This document shows positions 16,132 through 25,533 of a DNA stretch of 58,033 nt, piece by piece. Source of the stretch: DATJSJ01 sp035504175. Its GTDB lineage: Bacteria; Pseudomonadota; Alphaproteobacteria; Acetobacterales; Acetobacteraceae. The notes beneath the pieces are model-generated. The model was not told where the DNA came from, did no database searches, and was given only the letters and a program-made list of their open reading frames with translations. The stretch lies in contig DATJSJ010000139.1 of assembly GCA_035504175.1 (NCBI GenBank), forward strand, positions 1 to 58,033, read 5' to 3'. How positions within the stretch are numbered: the stretch's first letter is position 1; each line of letters opens with the position of its first letter. Both the position numbers and the translations under genes were made by a program.

Positions 16132-18149
16132 TCCGCCGCCTGCGGGCTGGAGCCGGTGGCGTTGGCGGCAAGCCAGGCTGCGCGCGCGGCCCGGTTTGCG
16201 CGGTCGAGGCGCGCCACCTCTTCGACGGGAACCAGGTATTCGGTGCGGTCACGCCAGGCAAAGACGACGAAGGTGCAGAACGCGCCGAAGCAGGCCAGGA
16301 TGACGAGCCACCAGATGTGCCAGATCAGCGCAAAGCCGGCAAAGGTCGCAAAGAAGGCGCAGATGAAGCCGGTCGGGCTGTTCCGCGGCAATTCGATCGC
16401 CTCGTATTCCGGCTCGGGACGGAGCTGTCCGCTCTCGATCGCGCGCTGCTTGATGCCCCAGTAAGGCTCTTCCCCCGTGATGTTCGGAAGCACGCCGAAA
16501 TTGAACGGTGGTGGCGGCGACGCGGTCGACCATTCCAGTGAGCGTCCGTTCCACGGATCGCCGGTGACGTCACGCAGCGCCTCGCGATCCCGGATGCTGA
16601 CGAAGATCTGTACGATCTGCGCGACGATGCCGCCCAGGATCATGAGCGTGCCGAACTCCGCGAGTATCAGCCAGGGGCGCCATTCTGGCACCACGTAATG
16701 CTGCAGCCGGCGAGTCATCCCTTCGAGGCCGAGAACGTAACCGGGCATCCAGGCGACGTAGAAACCTACCACCCACAACCAGAACGCGATCCGGCCCCAG
16801 CGCTCGTCCAGGCGGAACCCGAAGGCCTTGGGGAACCAGTATATGTAGCCGGCAAACACGCCAAACAGCACGCCGCCGATGATGACGTTGTGGAAATGCG
16901 CCACCAGGAACAGGCTGTTATGGACGATGAAATCGGCCGGTGGCACCGCGAGCAGTACGCCCGTGACGCCACCAACGACGAAAGTGATCATGAAGGCGAC
17001 CGACCACATCATCGGCACGCTGAAGCTGACGCGACCGCCGTACATGGTGAAGAGCCAGTTGAAGATCTTCACGCCGGTCGGCACCGCGATGATGGTCGAG
17101 GCGATGCCGAACACGGCATTGACGTCACCGCCGGCGCCCATGGTGAAGAAATGATGCAGCCACACCATGAAGGATATAACGCAAATCGCCATCGTGGCGA
17201 GCACCATGGAGCGGTAGCCGAACAACGGCTTGCGCGAGAAGGTGGACACGACCTCGGAGTAGATGCCGAAGGCCGGCAGGACGAGAATGTAAACCTCCGG
17301 ATGGCCCCAGGCCCAGATCAGGTTCATGAACATCATCATGTTGCCGCCGCCGGTGTTGGTGAAGAAGTGAAACCCCAGGTAGCGGTCGAGCAGCAGCATC
17401 GCGTAGGTCGCGGTCAGGATGGGGAAGGCGGCAACGATCAGCAGGTTGGAGGCAAGCGTGGTCCAGCAGAAGATCGGCATCCTGAGATAGGTCATGCCGG
17501 GTGCGTGCAGCTTGAGCACGGTGGTGGTCAGGTTCACCCCCGAGAGCAATGTCCCGATGCCCGATATCTGCAGCGACCAGAGGTAGTAGTCCACGCCGAC
17601 GCCCGGCGAGTAGGTGATCTCCGACAGCGGCGGATAGGCGAGCCATCCGGTCTTCGAGAACTCGCCGACCACGAGCGAGATATTGATCAGCAGCGCGCCG
17701 GTCGCGGTCAGCCACAGGCTGACCGAATTGAGGGTCGGGAACGCCACGTCGCGGATACCGAGCTGCAATGGCATCGCGAAATTCATCAGCCCGATGACGA
17801 AAGGCATGGCGACGAAAAAGATCATCAGCGTGCCGTGCGCCGAGAAGATCTGATTGAAGTGATCCGGCGGCAAATAGCCCTGCGATTTGTAGGCAAGCGC
17901 CTGCTGGGACCGCATCATGATGGCATCGGTAAAGCCGCGAATCAGCATCACCAGCGCCAGCACGCAATACATCACGCCGATGCGCTTGTGATCGACGCTG
18001 GTGATCCATTCGCGCCAGAGATAGGGCAGGTATCCCTTCAGGACGATCCAGACCAGCACCGCCAGGATGACGACCATGACGATGGCGCCGGCGACCAGCG
18101 GAATCGGCTGGTCGAACGGAATCGCGCTCCATGTCAGCTTGCCCATCAT
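16128..18149 (-). CDS. cyoB: Cytochrome o ubiquinol oxidase subunit I
   Basis: Catalytic subunit (673 residues) of the proton-pumping quinol:O2 oxidoreductase in the cytoplasmic membrane. The haem and CuB ligands are present: AHGTLMIFF (low-spin haem His), WGHPEVYILVLP (CuB His with cross-linked Tyr), WLHHFFTMG (CuB HH) and LFLVAHFHNVIIGG (high-spin and low-spin His). Residues of the E. coli ubiquinol site are conserved: the Arg and Asp in LIRGFTDAIM, the His in PPDHF and the Gln in NQIFSAHG. This supports a quinol oxidase rather than a cytochrome c oxidase. GGGAGG lies 6-7 nt upstream of the first ATG, within the end of cyoA. Confidence 0.98.
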   Translation of the reverse strand: MMGKLTWSAIPFDQPIPLVAGAIVMVVILAVLVWIVLKGYLPYLWREWITSVDHKRIGVMYCVLALVMLIRGFTDAIMMRSQQALAYKSQGYLPPDHFNQIFSAHGTLMIFFVAMPFVIGLMNFAMPLQLGIRDVAFPTLNSVSLWLTATGALLINISLVVGEFSKTGWLAYPPLSEITYSPGVGVDYYLWSLQISGIGTLLSGVNLTTTVLKLHAPGMTYLRMPIFCWTTLASNLLIVAAFPILTATYAMLLLDRYLGFHFFTNTGGGNMMMFMNLIWAWGHPEVYILVLPAFGIYSEVVSTFSRKPLFGYRSMVLATMAICVISFMVWLHHFFTMGAGGDVNAVFGIASTIIAVPTGVKIFNWLFTMYGGRVSFSVPMMWSVAFMITFVVGGVTGVLLAVPPADFIVHNSLFLVAHFHNVIIGGVLFGVFAGYIYWFPKAFGFRLDERWGRIAFWLWVVGFYVAWMPGYVLGLEGMTRRLQHYVVPEWRPWLILAEFGTLMILGGIVAQIVQIFVSIRDREALRDVTGDPWNGRSLEWSTASPPPPFNFGVLPNITGEEPYWGIKQRAIESGQLRPEPEYEAIELPRNSPTGFICAFFATFAGFALIWHIWWLVILACFGAFCTFVVFAWRDRTEYLVPVEEVARLDRANRAARAAWLAANATGSSPQAAE

Positions 18150-18152
18150 GGC

Positions 18153-19079
18153 TCAGCCTCCCGTCTTCGGCGCCTTGGCAGGTTCCGGCGCGGTCGACGG
18201 CGAATTCGGACCGGGACCGGGGGGAACCGCCTGGCTCACGATCTTGCGAAACATATCGGGCTCGACATCGCGATAGGTGAAGGGAGCAACGCTCATGCTT
18301 TGCCGCGCAAGGTCGGCATAGCTGTGATCATCCAGCGTTGACCCGCCGCCGCGGGAGCTGTTGACCCAGGCGCTGAACTGATCGGCGGAAACCGCGTCGA
18401 CATCGAAGTGCATCGTGGGAAAGCCGTCGCCGCTGATCATGGCGGATTCACCATAGTACCGGCCGGGGTGATCGGCGACCAGCCACAACTGATCGGCCAT
18501 CCCGTACATGGTGTAGATCATGCTGCCGAGCTGGGGGACGAAGAACACGTTCATCACGCTGGCAGAGGTCAGCTCGAAATGGATCGGCGTGCCGGCCGGA
18601 ATGACTAGCCGGTTCACGCTCGCGACGCGCTGATCGGGATAGATGAAAAGCCATTTCCAGTCGAGCGACACGACCTGGACCGTCAGCGGCGCCTGCTTGG
18701 ACTTGATCGGGACCGCCGGATCGAGTTCGTGCGAGCCGATCCAGATGACGCCGCCGAGCAGCATGATGGTCAGCAGCGGGATGGACCAGATCACCAGCTC
18801 GATGCTGCCGGAATGCACGAAACCCGGCAAATAGCGCGCACGCGTGTTGCTCTCGCGGAACCACCAGGCGATGCCGATCGTCGCAACGATGACCGGTACG
18901 ACGATCGCAAGCATGATCGCGAGCGAGTCGATCAGAATCGTCTTGTCGGCGGCGCCGATGACGCCGCGCGGGTCGAGCACGCTGGGCCCGCAGGCGGCGA
19001 GGGGCAATGCCGTTAGCAGGACGGCGAGAAGCGGGCGGCGCGGCCGCCGGTTTCGTGAGATGTTCGGCCCAGGGTCCAT
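18153..19079 (-). CDS. cyoA: Cytochrome o ubiquinol oxidase subunit II (lipoprotein)
   Basis: A 308-residue membrane-anchored periplasmic subunit. A lipoprotein signal peptide ends in LPLAACG, two transmembrane helices follow (about 55-80 and 100-120), then a cupredoxin-like domain (VVSLDWKWLFIYPDQ; ASVMNVFFVPQLGSMIYTMYGM). The CuA ligands of cytochrome c oxidase are absent, as expected for a quinol oxidase. The C-terminal tail is rich in Pro and Gly. I use the ATG at 19079 (GGGGAAG upstream) rather than one ten codons earlier. It is the first gene of cyoABCD, whose promoter should lie in the 316-bp gap upstream. Confidence 0.96.
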   Translation of the reverse strand: MDPGPNISRNRRPRRPLLAVLLTALPLAACGPSVLDPRGVIGAADKTILIDSLAIMLAIVVPVIVATIGIAWWFRESNTRARYLPGFVHSGSIELVIWSIPLLTIMLLGGVIWIGSHELDPAVPIKSKQAPLTVQVVSLDWKWLFIYPDQRVASVNRLVIPAGTPIHFELTSASVMNVFFVPQLGSMIYTMYGMADQLWLVADHPGRYYGESAMISGDGFPTMHFDVDAVSADQFSAWVNSSRGGGSTLDDHSYADLARQSMSVAPFTYRDVEPDMFRKIVSQAVPPGPGPNSPSTAPEPAKAPKTGG

Positions 19080-19395
19080 CACGACTTCCCCAAACGCCGG
19101 CGCGATCATGCGAACCGCGACGTGCGAATTCGACCGTCTCGAACCGTCTTGGGGCGGTCACGGCGAGCGACCGGCGGCGTCGCCCCGCGAGGGAGGCGGC
19201 AGCACCGCGTGCGGCCGCCCGGCGGACGTGATGCAAGCATGGATGCGACCCCCCGATCCCGTCCCGGCTTGTCCAGGGCGAAAGGATTGCATGTTCTTCG
19301 CGCCGCGCCAACACGGGCCGGTCACGCATGTGCCCGGGGCTGCTTCAGGCGTTTGCCCGGTCGTCGTTCGAGACCTGGTCGCGCGGGCGGTCCGG
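19080..19395. other. Intergenic region upstream of cyoA (316 bp, no gene)
   Basis: The stretch between the DyP peroxidase stop and cyoA is the longest gene-free gap in the window. No credible small ORF is seen; the open frames are arginine-rich shadows. It holds a short direct repeat (CGACCGTCT / CGAACCGTCT, near 19130-19150) and must contain the cyo promoter. No obvious FNR-type (TTGAT-N4-ATCAA) site was found by eye. Confidence 0.5.
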
Positions 19396-20883
19396 CTATC
19401 CCGCGCCGGCGATCCAGCGCAACGCGCGCAGGCCCGGCAGGAAGAAATAGGCACCGCCCCGGACCCGTACGAAGCGCGGTAGCGGCCCGACACGCTCGCC
19501 GAGTCCGTTCGGCCGCGGCCAGGTGAAGCGGTCGGCGATCAGATCTGGCACCGGCCGGCGCGTCCCCGTCAGCGGGTCGGTCTCGTCGCGCAAACCGGCG
19601 AACTTCGCGCCGTTCAGCCACGCACTCTGCACGAACTCGAATTGCCGGGCGATGTCGGCATTGAGGCAGATGAATTGCAGCCCGCTCTCCACCGTGTCGG
19701 CCGCCGTCAACGCTTCCGCCGGGGCGAGCGCCGTGCCGTACTCGCGTCCGCGCCGCAACAGGCGGTGAAACCGGCTGGCGGCGACCAGATCGTCCCGCGG
19801 CCCCCGTGCCGCGAAGCCGAACGCGGCGTAGAGCCGCGCCAGCGCGCCTGGGGCGGCAGCCGGCAGGTCGCCGGTGCGCGGATTGGCGCGCCGCACGTGC
19901 GCGCCGATCGGGCAGCGCAGGCCGAGCGCATCCCGCGTGTACGTGAACCCGTTGCGCGCCTGATCGCGTGGCGCAACGCCCCGAACCGGCGCACCGGACT
20001 CGACCAAGGGATCGCCGGACAGACGGCGCCCCACCATCGCCTCGGCGATGCCGATCCGCCGCGCCACATCCCCTGCCGCTACCCGGTCGAGGGCTCGCCA
20101 GAAGCCGGCCACATCCTGGGCAAGCTGGCGAAACACGAGATGGCTGCCGTTGCGCCCGAGATCCCGACGCGTCGGATCGTCTTCGGCCGCCGGCAGGAGT
20201 AAGGCGGCATCAAGCGCCGGATCCAGCACCGGACGCTGCGCGTGGCGGCCGTACTCGTTGCCGTAGCCGAGCAGGAATTCGCCGGCGGCGATGAGATTGC
20301 CGTACTCCACATCCGCCGGCGTGTTGGGGCGGCGCACGCCGCGCCAGTCGGGCTGCGGCTGGCTGATTCCGTCGGCGAAGCCGAACGGCTCCCGGCCGCC
20401 CATATTGGTCGTGCCGAGGCTGCTCGGCGCCTCGAACCCGGCGCGTTGGGCGTCGGGAAGCACCGTCGCACGATGGCGGGCGAGTTGGCCGGGCTCGGCG
20501 TAGAGCAGCAGCAGGACGTGCGGCATCCCAGCGGCATGGCCCCAGTCCCAGCTCTCCGGCGCATCGGTGCCGGTATCGCCCAACCGGCGGGACCGCGCCG
20601 CGTCGCCCGCCATCCCCGAAAGGAACGGATCGGCGAAGCCGGCGAGCGCCGCCTCCGGGACGCCGAGAGCACGCATCCCCTCGGCGGTGAGGGCGATCTG
20701 CGTCGCGACAGGAACGCGCGTCGCGAGATCGGCGACGCTGGTTACCGGCGCCGCCGCCAGCCAGGCGCGCGCCGCGGCGCGGTCGGCGATCCGGAGCAGA
20801 AGGAATTCGGCCTCGGTCAGGCTGCCGAAGCCGGAGCGCAGCAGGGCCTGGATATCCGCCGTCTCGGTAACCGCGCCCGGCAT
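19396..20883 (-). CDS. DyP-type haem peroxidase
   Basis: A 495-residue dye-decolourising peroxidase. The catalytic Asp171 is in GFADGISQP (GxxDG motif), the proximal haem His329 in RCPIGAHVRRANPRTG, and distal-side Arg candidates lie in FHRLLRRGREYG near 375. It is longer than the compact bacterial class (about 300-350) and nearer the larger classes with insertions. There is no Tat or Sec signal, so it is cytoplasmic or encapsulated; no encapsulin gene is nearby. It starts 10 bp after the stop of an unknown membrane-protein gene and is the last gene of a minus-strand run with two unknown genes and a patatin. Substrate unknown. Confidence 0.9.
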   Translation of the reverse strand: MPGAVTETADIQALLRSGFGSLTEAEFLLLRIADRAAARAWLAAAPVTSVADLATRVPVATQIALTAEGMRALGVPEAALAGFADPFLSGMAGDAARSRRLGDTGTDAPESWDWGHAAGMPHVLLLLYAEPGQLARHRATVLPDAQRAGFEAPSSLGTTNMGGREPFGFADGISQPQPDWRGVRRPNTPADVEYGNLIAAGEFLLGYGNEYGRHAQRPVLDPALDAALLLPAAEDDPTRRDLGRNGSHLVFRQLAQDVAGFWRALDRVAAGDVARRIGIAEAMVGRRLSGDPLVESGAPVRGVAPRDQARNGFTYTRDALGLRCPIGAHVRRANPRTGDLPAAAPGALARLYAAFGFAARGPRDDLVAASRFHRLLRRGREYGTALAPAEALTAADTVESGLQFICLNADIARQFEFVQSAWLNGAKFAGLRDETDPLTGTRRPVPDLIADRFTWPRPNGLGERVGPLPRFVRVRGGAYFFLPGLRALRWIAGAG

Positions 20884-20893
20884 CGCCGCGCCG

Positions 20894-22189
20894 TCAGATC
20901 AGCGCCAGCCAGTGCCGCGCCGCATCCGCATCCATCGCGGCGCGCTCCAGCCCCTCGCGGAGGCGCGTGTTGCAGGCGAGATCCACGGTGCCGAGGCCGG
21001 GATAGGCCTTGTACCAGACCTCGGTCGGCAGCTCGTGGCGGCGGATATAGGCCTTGAATGCCAGCTCGTCCTTGGCACCGCCGCCGATCAGGAAGCGCGT
21101 CGCCGGGTAGCCGATCCCGTTGCTGAACACGAGGTTGAGCCCCCAGGCCACCTTGTTGATGAAATCGTCCATGTAGCTGTCGAGGCTGCCGTCATAGGAG
21201 CTGGCGAACAGCAGCCGGCGCTGGCCGTCGAGAAAGGCCCAGCGGGCGAAATGGATCGTCGGCACGCGGGCGAGGCGGCCACGGACGTAGATGGCGCGCA
21301 TGCTCCAGTCGAGCAGCCAGAGCAGCGCCCGCAACGTGCCGAGCCGGAACAGGCCGGGCTTGACGCAGCCGAAGGCGCTGAACTGGTTGCTGACGTCATG
21401 ATCCTCCCGGCGGGTGAGCTCGGCCAGATGCGCCGCTGCCGGCCGCGGCGCGATGACCGGATCGCGCGTTTCGTGGCGGCGCAGGATCCACAGGAAAAGC
21501 GGCGCCAGCACGATCAGCGCCGGCGCCAGCGCCAGCAGCAGCAGCGGCACGCCGATCAGCGTCAGCAGCTCGCGCAGGCGGGCTGTAGCATCGGGTGCCG
21601 GCTCCGGGGTGAGCGCCAACCGTCCCGCCCGTTGTTCCGCGGCGACATAGGCGATGAGGCGGTCGCGCACCTGCGTCGGCGCCGCGTTGGCGAGTGCGGC
21701 GCCATTTTCGTCCAGCCAGGCCCGCAGCGCCCGATGCAGAGACGCTTCCTCGCGAATGCGCCGAACGCTGCGGCCGCGCCAGTTCACGTAGAAGGCGGCC
21801 GGTTGCACCTCGCGCGTGCGCAGCCAGGCGAGCAGGTCGGCGCCTTCATCGAAGCCGCGACAAAAGGCGAAGATGCGTCGCAGCCCGGCGCCGGCGCGCT
21901 CCGCCAGCGCCACCAGCATCGCCGGTGCCGGCCCGTCGCACTCGCCGAGGAGGACGAGCCAGACCGGAGCGTCAGGAAAGCTGGAGCCATAGGCGGCAAG
22001 GTCCCCAAGCGTCGTATCGCGCAGGATGACGAAGCGGGCGAAATGCAGCGTCTCGAACCGGCCGAACGGAACCAGCTCGTTGTCCGGATCGGCGAAGCCG
22101 GGCAGACGATTCATCGTCGCGAGGAGGGTGCGCAAATCCGCCTCGCAGTCCGGATCGACCGGTGCCGCGACCATGAAGGCCGACTGCAT
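20894..22189 (-). CDS. Protein of unknown function with one membrane segment, in the DyP/patatin operon
   Basis: A 431-residue protein I cannot assign. Residues 1-60 (MVAAPVDPDCEADLRTLLATM then RFETLHFARFVIL) and the following strands have the look of a ferredoxin-like alpha/beta fold, which would be intriguing next to a DyP peroxidase, but that is inference. A long hydrophobic stretch near 215-240 (LLLLALAPALIVLAPLFLWIL) is probably a membrane anchor or hairpin. The C-terminal part has HDVSNQFSAFGCVKPG, YMDDFINKVAWGLNLVFSNG and WYKAYPGLG, which look conserved. GTG codons at 22195 and 22192 precede the ATG at 22189; no clear Shine-Dalgarno decides. Tightly packed between neighbours (15 and 10 bp). 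Confidence 0.75.
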   Translation of the reverse strand: MQSAFMVAAPVDPDCEADLRTLLATMNRLPGFADPDNELVPFGRFETLHFARFVILRDTTLGDLAAYGSSFPDAPVWLVLLGECDGPAPAMLVALAERAGAGLRRIFAFCRGFDEGADLLAWLRTREVQPAAFYVNWRGRSVRRIREEASLHRALRAWLDENGAALANAAPTQVRDRLIAYVAAEQRAGRLALTPEPAPDATARLRELLTLIGVPLLLLALAPALIVLAPLFLWILRRHETRDPVIAPRPAAAHLAELTRREDHDVSNQFSAFGCVKPGLFRLGTLRALLWLLDWSMRAIYVRGRLARVPTIHFARWAFLDGQRRLLFASSYDGSLDSYMDDFINKVAWGLNLVFSNGIGYPATRFLIGGGAKDELAFKAYIRRHELPTEVWYKAYPGLGTVDLACNTRLREGLERAAMDADAARHWLALI

Positions 22190-22210
22190 CACCACGGCGA
22201 CCGTGCCCGG

Positions 22211-22642
22211 TCAGAATTGCAGGGCGAAGTCGATCAGCCGCGCGCGCTCCCAGTACACCTTGCCCAGATAGAGGCCGGGCTCGATTGCGCGGATCTCGTC
22301 ACGGATCCAGTGCGCGACGAGCGAGGTCTCGGAATAGTCGAGCACGATGCACTCGCGATCATCGAGCCAGCTCGGTGCGCGATAGACGCGGGCGATGATG
22401 GCGTTCAGCCCGAACGGGCCGATCCGGTTGCGCAGCAGGCCGGCCTTGGCGTCGAACACCTTGCCCTGCCAGGCGAACAGGCTGATGAACGTGGCGATCT
22501 CCGGGCTGATCCGCGTGCCGGGGGCGATGATCGCGGTGCCCTGGGCCTCGCCGTCCGGGATCGGCCCCGCCTCGCTCTGCTTGAACAGATCGTCAAGCTC
22601 GGTTTGCGACATCGCCAGAAGCTGCTTGGCATCATAGGGCAT
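22211..22642 (-). CDS. Small protein of unknown function (143 residues)
   Basis: A compact soluble protein beginning MPYDAKQLLAMSQ, with alternating polar and hydrophobic strands (TAIIAPGTRISPEIATFISLFAW; GLNAIIARVYRA; ECIVLDYSETSLVAHWIRDEIR) and ending YLGKVYWERARLIDFALQF. I recognise no family with certainty. The frame is open for 75 codons further upstream, but that part is a Ser/Arg/Pro-rich shadow of the patatin gene. AGGAGG about 8 nt before the ATG at 22642 settles the start. It overlaps the patatin gene by 11 bp, so the two are translationally linked. Confidence 0.78.
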   Translation of the reverse strand: MPYDAKQLLAMSQTELDDLFKQSEAGPIPDGEAQGTAIIAPGTRISPEIATFISLFAWQGKVFDAKAGLLRNRIGPFGLNAIIARVYRAPSWLDDRECIVLDYSETSLVAHWIRDEIRAIEPGLYLGKVYWERARLIDFALQF

Positions 22643-25328
22643 GGGGGGCGTCCTCCTGCCGGGCGATTCTCGGCGCTTCCGCGGGCGGACCGATATCGGC
22701 CGGCACAACATTCCAGGGCGGTGGCAATTCGGCGAAGGCGCGCCCGAGCTCGGCTTTCGCGGCCGTGCCGATCGCGCAGCCGAGTCCGCGATAGCTCTCG
22801 AACTGGCTCTCGGAGAAGAACTGGTCGACCGTGCTGTCGTGCGGGAAGGCGGTGTGGGAGGCGGCATAGGCGACCACGTCCATGCCCCGCGGCGGTGGCA
22901 GATACGGGCGCAGGTAGAGCAGCCGCGCGCGGTCGTCCGGCAGCAGGTCGGGCGGGTCGTCCGGATATCGGATCGTGGCCGTTGCGACGCGCGCGATCGT
23001 CGCGCCGGCGCCGGACGTCATCAGCGGCTCGAAATCGATCGCGACGCCCAGATCGATCGCCGCCTTGCGCAAGGCCTGGCCGAGATCGCCGTAAGCGACG
23101 CCGGGATCCTGCCCGGCATCGACCACCACGACCAGCCGGCAGCGCCGGCGCAGCACCTCGTAAAGCCCGAGATTGTCGAAATGGCCGCCGTCGGAGAGAT
23201 AGACCGATCGCCCCGTGTCATCGGCTTGGCCCAGCATCTCCTGGCCGAGCGCCAGCAGCGCGTTCGCCGGCTGCGAGCGGCGCAGCTCGGTCTCGGTCGC
23301 GTTGGCCGGGTTGGGCAGCCAGGCGCCGAGCCGCACGTTGAACAATGTCATCAGAAATGCGGTTGCGGGCGAGGAATGATAGCCCATGTCGGGGCTGACG
23401 GCGGCGCCGGAGATCGTCATCGCGGTGGCGAGCGAGAGGCCCATCCCGCCCTCGCTTTCGCTGCCGATTTCCTTTTCCTGGCCGCCATAGATCCTGCTCG
23501 GCGCGTACGCGCCGGGCCGGCCCGCTTCGGTATAGCCGCAGGCGAGCGGCGTCATGGTGAACGGTGCCGCCTTCCGCTCCGCCCAGGCCTGGCGGCCGCT
23601 CGCGGTGAGGTTCAGCGTCACGTTGACCAGGGGAAACAGGCAGGGCCCGTTGGCGCCCCACTGCGGCCACATCTCGTGCAGGCGCGGATTGTCGCGCGGG
23701 TCGAAGCCGGTCAATTCCTCGGGAAGACGCTGCTCCGGTTGCTGTGCCGGGCCGAGAAACGCGCGCGAGAGGCGGTTGCGGTACACGCCATTCAGGGAGA
23801 AGCGGTTGACGTTGATGCGCCATCCGAGCGCCCAGGCAATGCCCAGCAGGACGACGATGGCGAGGAGTGCCACCGGCCATTGTGCCGACGCCGGGAACGA
23901 CGTTGCGATCTTCCCGGCGAGCGTGCCGAGCAGCATGAACAGCGCCCCGGCAAACGCCGCGGTGAACAGGAGCACGATGCGATTGAAGCCGAGCGCCGGG
24001 GCCTGCCGTCCCTGCATCGGCGCCAGCACCGCCTTGGCTGTCTTGCCGAGGAATGCGGCAACCGGCCCGGTCGCGAACCCGGCGACGGCGAGCACGGCGG
24101 GGATGAAGGTGCTGCGCCAGCCGTACAGGATCAGCGGCGGCAGCAGCAGCGAAGCGCAGGCCAGTGCCGCCCAGGGCAGCACGGCCAGGATCTTGCGCGC
24201 ATTCAGCAACGCCAGCCACTCGCGGTCGAGATCGCCACGCAGCACCTCGCCCCGCAACCCGACATAGATCGTCGTCTGCATGACGTGGGAGAGAATCACC
24301 CAGGCCGGCCCGAGCACGGCAATCTGCTCATAGGTCAGGGCGCGGGCGAGCCAGGCACCGAGGCCGAGCAGCATCGAGGCCACCACGCAGGCGAGCGCCC
24401 AGAGCGGTGCATTGTGCCAATAGATGTGACGATGCGACTCAGGGCCGAGCGCGCCGCCCAACCCGTATCCGACCATCATCGCCAGGAAGCAGCAGGCGGG
24501 GGCGACCAGAAGCGGCCAGCTCCAGGTCACACCAAATCCGACAAACCACGGGTGCAGCACCGGGTGCGCCACCCCGGCGTACCAGACCGGCACCAGCCAC
24601 GCCCAGACGAGCGCCGGGACGACGATCAGCCAGGTCACACAGCCACGGCTGACGCCCTGAACCCGCGACGATGCCCCCGCTCTGGGCGCGGCCGGGACAT
24701 GGCTCGGCAGCCAGCGACTGGCGCAAGCGACGGCGAGGAACAGTGCGCCGAACCCGATCGAGAGACACGTCCAGGCGAATCCGCGATTGGTCTCGCGCAG
24801 CAGGCTGGCGTACAGCACCGGCAGCATGGCGAGCGCCAGCAGCGCCGGGCCGAACACCAGCCAGTTGAGCAGCACGTTGCGCAGCCAGAGCACGACCCCG
24901 GCGCCAGCCTCCGCCGCGGCGTCGCTCGATTGTGGTGCGAGGTAATTGGTCCATTCGCGCAGCCGTGACACCGCGCCGGGCTCGGTCGCGCCGCCGAGCG
25001 CCGCCTCGACCCGCGCCGCATTTCCGCCCTCGGCGCGGATCCAGCGCCACAACCAGGCGCCGATATAGCCGCCGCCGGAGACGGTGGAGAGATAGTGGAA
25101 GCGCGTGAGCAAACCCTGCTGCGCCATCGCCTGCAGCACGCCGAGGCAGAACGAGGCGCTGCGAATGCCGCCACCCGAGAGGCACAATGCCGCGCCGTAG
25201 CGGCGCATGTCGCCGGGGCAGGCGCCGTGACCAAAGATCGCCTGGCTTTCGTCGAACAGGATGCTGGACGTGTCGCACGGCTGCTGCCGCACGCGTCGCC
25301 TCTGCCGGAGCAGCGTCGCCGGCCGCAC
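22632..25328 (-). CDS. Patatin-like phospholipase with multiple membrane segments
   Basis: An 898-residue protein with a split patatin catalytic domain. The oxyanion loop GGGIRS is at about 52-57, the nucleophile Ser84 in STVSGGG, and the catalytic Asp in LSDGGHFDNLGLYE near residue 710. Between the halves lie several hydrophobic segments (e.g. NWLVFGPALLALAMLPVLY near 155; SWPLLVAPACCFLAMMVGYGLGG; VALLAIVVLLGIAWALGW), giving a membrane-embedded enzyme. Patatins release fatty acids from lipids through a Ser-Asp dyad. The setting, with a DyP peroxidase downstream and a flavoprotein upstream, suggests work on oxidised or membrane lipids, but this is inference. The 205-bp gap upstream may hold its own promoter. 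Confidence 0.88.
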   Translation of the reverse strand: MRPATLLRQRRRVRQQPCDTSSILFDESQAIFGHGACPGDMRRYGAALCLSGGGIRSASFCLGVLQAMAQQGLLTRFHYLSTVSGGGYIGAWLWRWIRAEGGNAARVEAALGGATEPGAVSRLREWTNYLAPQSSDAAAEAGAGVVLWLRNVLLNWLVFGPALLALAMLPVLYASLLRETNRGFAWTCLSIGFGALFLAVACASRWLPSHVPAAPRAGASSRVQGVSRGCVTWLIVVPALVWAWLVPVWYAGVAHPVLHPWFVGFGVTWSWPLLVAPACCFLAMMVGYGLGGALGPESHRHIYWHNAPLWALACVVASMLLGLGAWLARALTYEQIAVLGPAWVILSHVMQTTIYVGLRGEVLRGDLDREWLALLNARKILAVLPWAALACASLLLPPLILYGWRSTFIPAVLAVAGFATGPVAAFLGKTAKAVLAPMQGRQAPALGFNRIVLLFTAAFAGALFMLLGTLAGKIATSFPASAQWPVALLAIVVLLGIAWALGWRINVNRFSLNGVYRNRLSRAFLGPAQQPEQRLPEELTGFDPRDNPRLHEMWPQWGANGPCLFPLVNVTLNLTASGRQAWAERKAAPFTMTPLACGYTEAGRPGAYAPSRIYGGQEKEIGSESEGGMGLSLATAMTISGAAVSPDMGYHSSPATAFLMTLFNVRLGAWLPNPANATETELRRSQPANALLALGQEMLGQADDTGRSVYLSDGGHFDNLGLYEVLRRRCRLVVVVDAGQDPGVAYGDLGQALRKAAIDLGVAIDFEPLMTSGAGATIARVATATIRYPDDPPDLLPDDRARLLYLRPYLPPPRGMDVVAYAASHTAFPHDSTVDQFFSESQFESYRGLGCAIGTAAKAELGRAFAELPPPWNVVPADIGPPAEAPRIARQEDAPHAL

Positions 25329-25479
25329 GCCGAAATGTCGCAGCCAGCGCCGCCCGGTCAGGAAGGCGGTGATGCGCGATAACCTCGCCCACCGGCCAGG
25401 GTCTGCCGGGCGGGCATCGGGCAGGGGCGCGGTACGCGGCTGGGCCGGAATGGCGGACCTCCTGTCTCGGCGCTACGGG

Positions 25480-25509
25480 ATCGTAACAATCCGCGGCAGG
25501 TCAGCGCAA
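25480..25509 (-). promoter_or_regulatory. Candidate promoter of the patatin-DyP gene run
   Basis: On the minus strand, TTGCGC (25509-25504), an 18-bp spacer and TACGAT (25485-25480), about 150 bp upstream of the patatin start. Both hexamers are weak matches to sigma-70. If real, it would separate the patatin/DyP unit from the upstream flavoprotein pair. Confidence 0.3.
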
Positions 25510-25533
25510 TCCTTCCGAACCCTTGGCATGCGC

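Noticed and set aside
16698..18341. A 547-codon frame antisense to cyoB with many His and Gln residues
   Set aside because: The His/Glu/Arg-rich composition is what complementary codons of a membrane protein give; cyoB itself is certain.
20567..23341. A 924-codon open frame on the plus strand across the DyP and unknown genes
   Set aside because: It is antisense to four genes with clear motifs, is rich in Arg, Gly, Ala and Glu with no recognisable domain, and reflects the lack of stops in GC-rich DNA.
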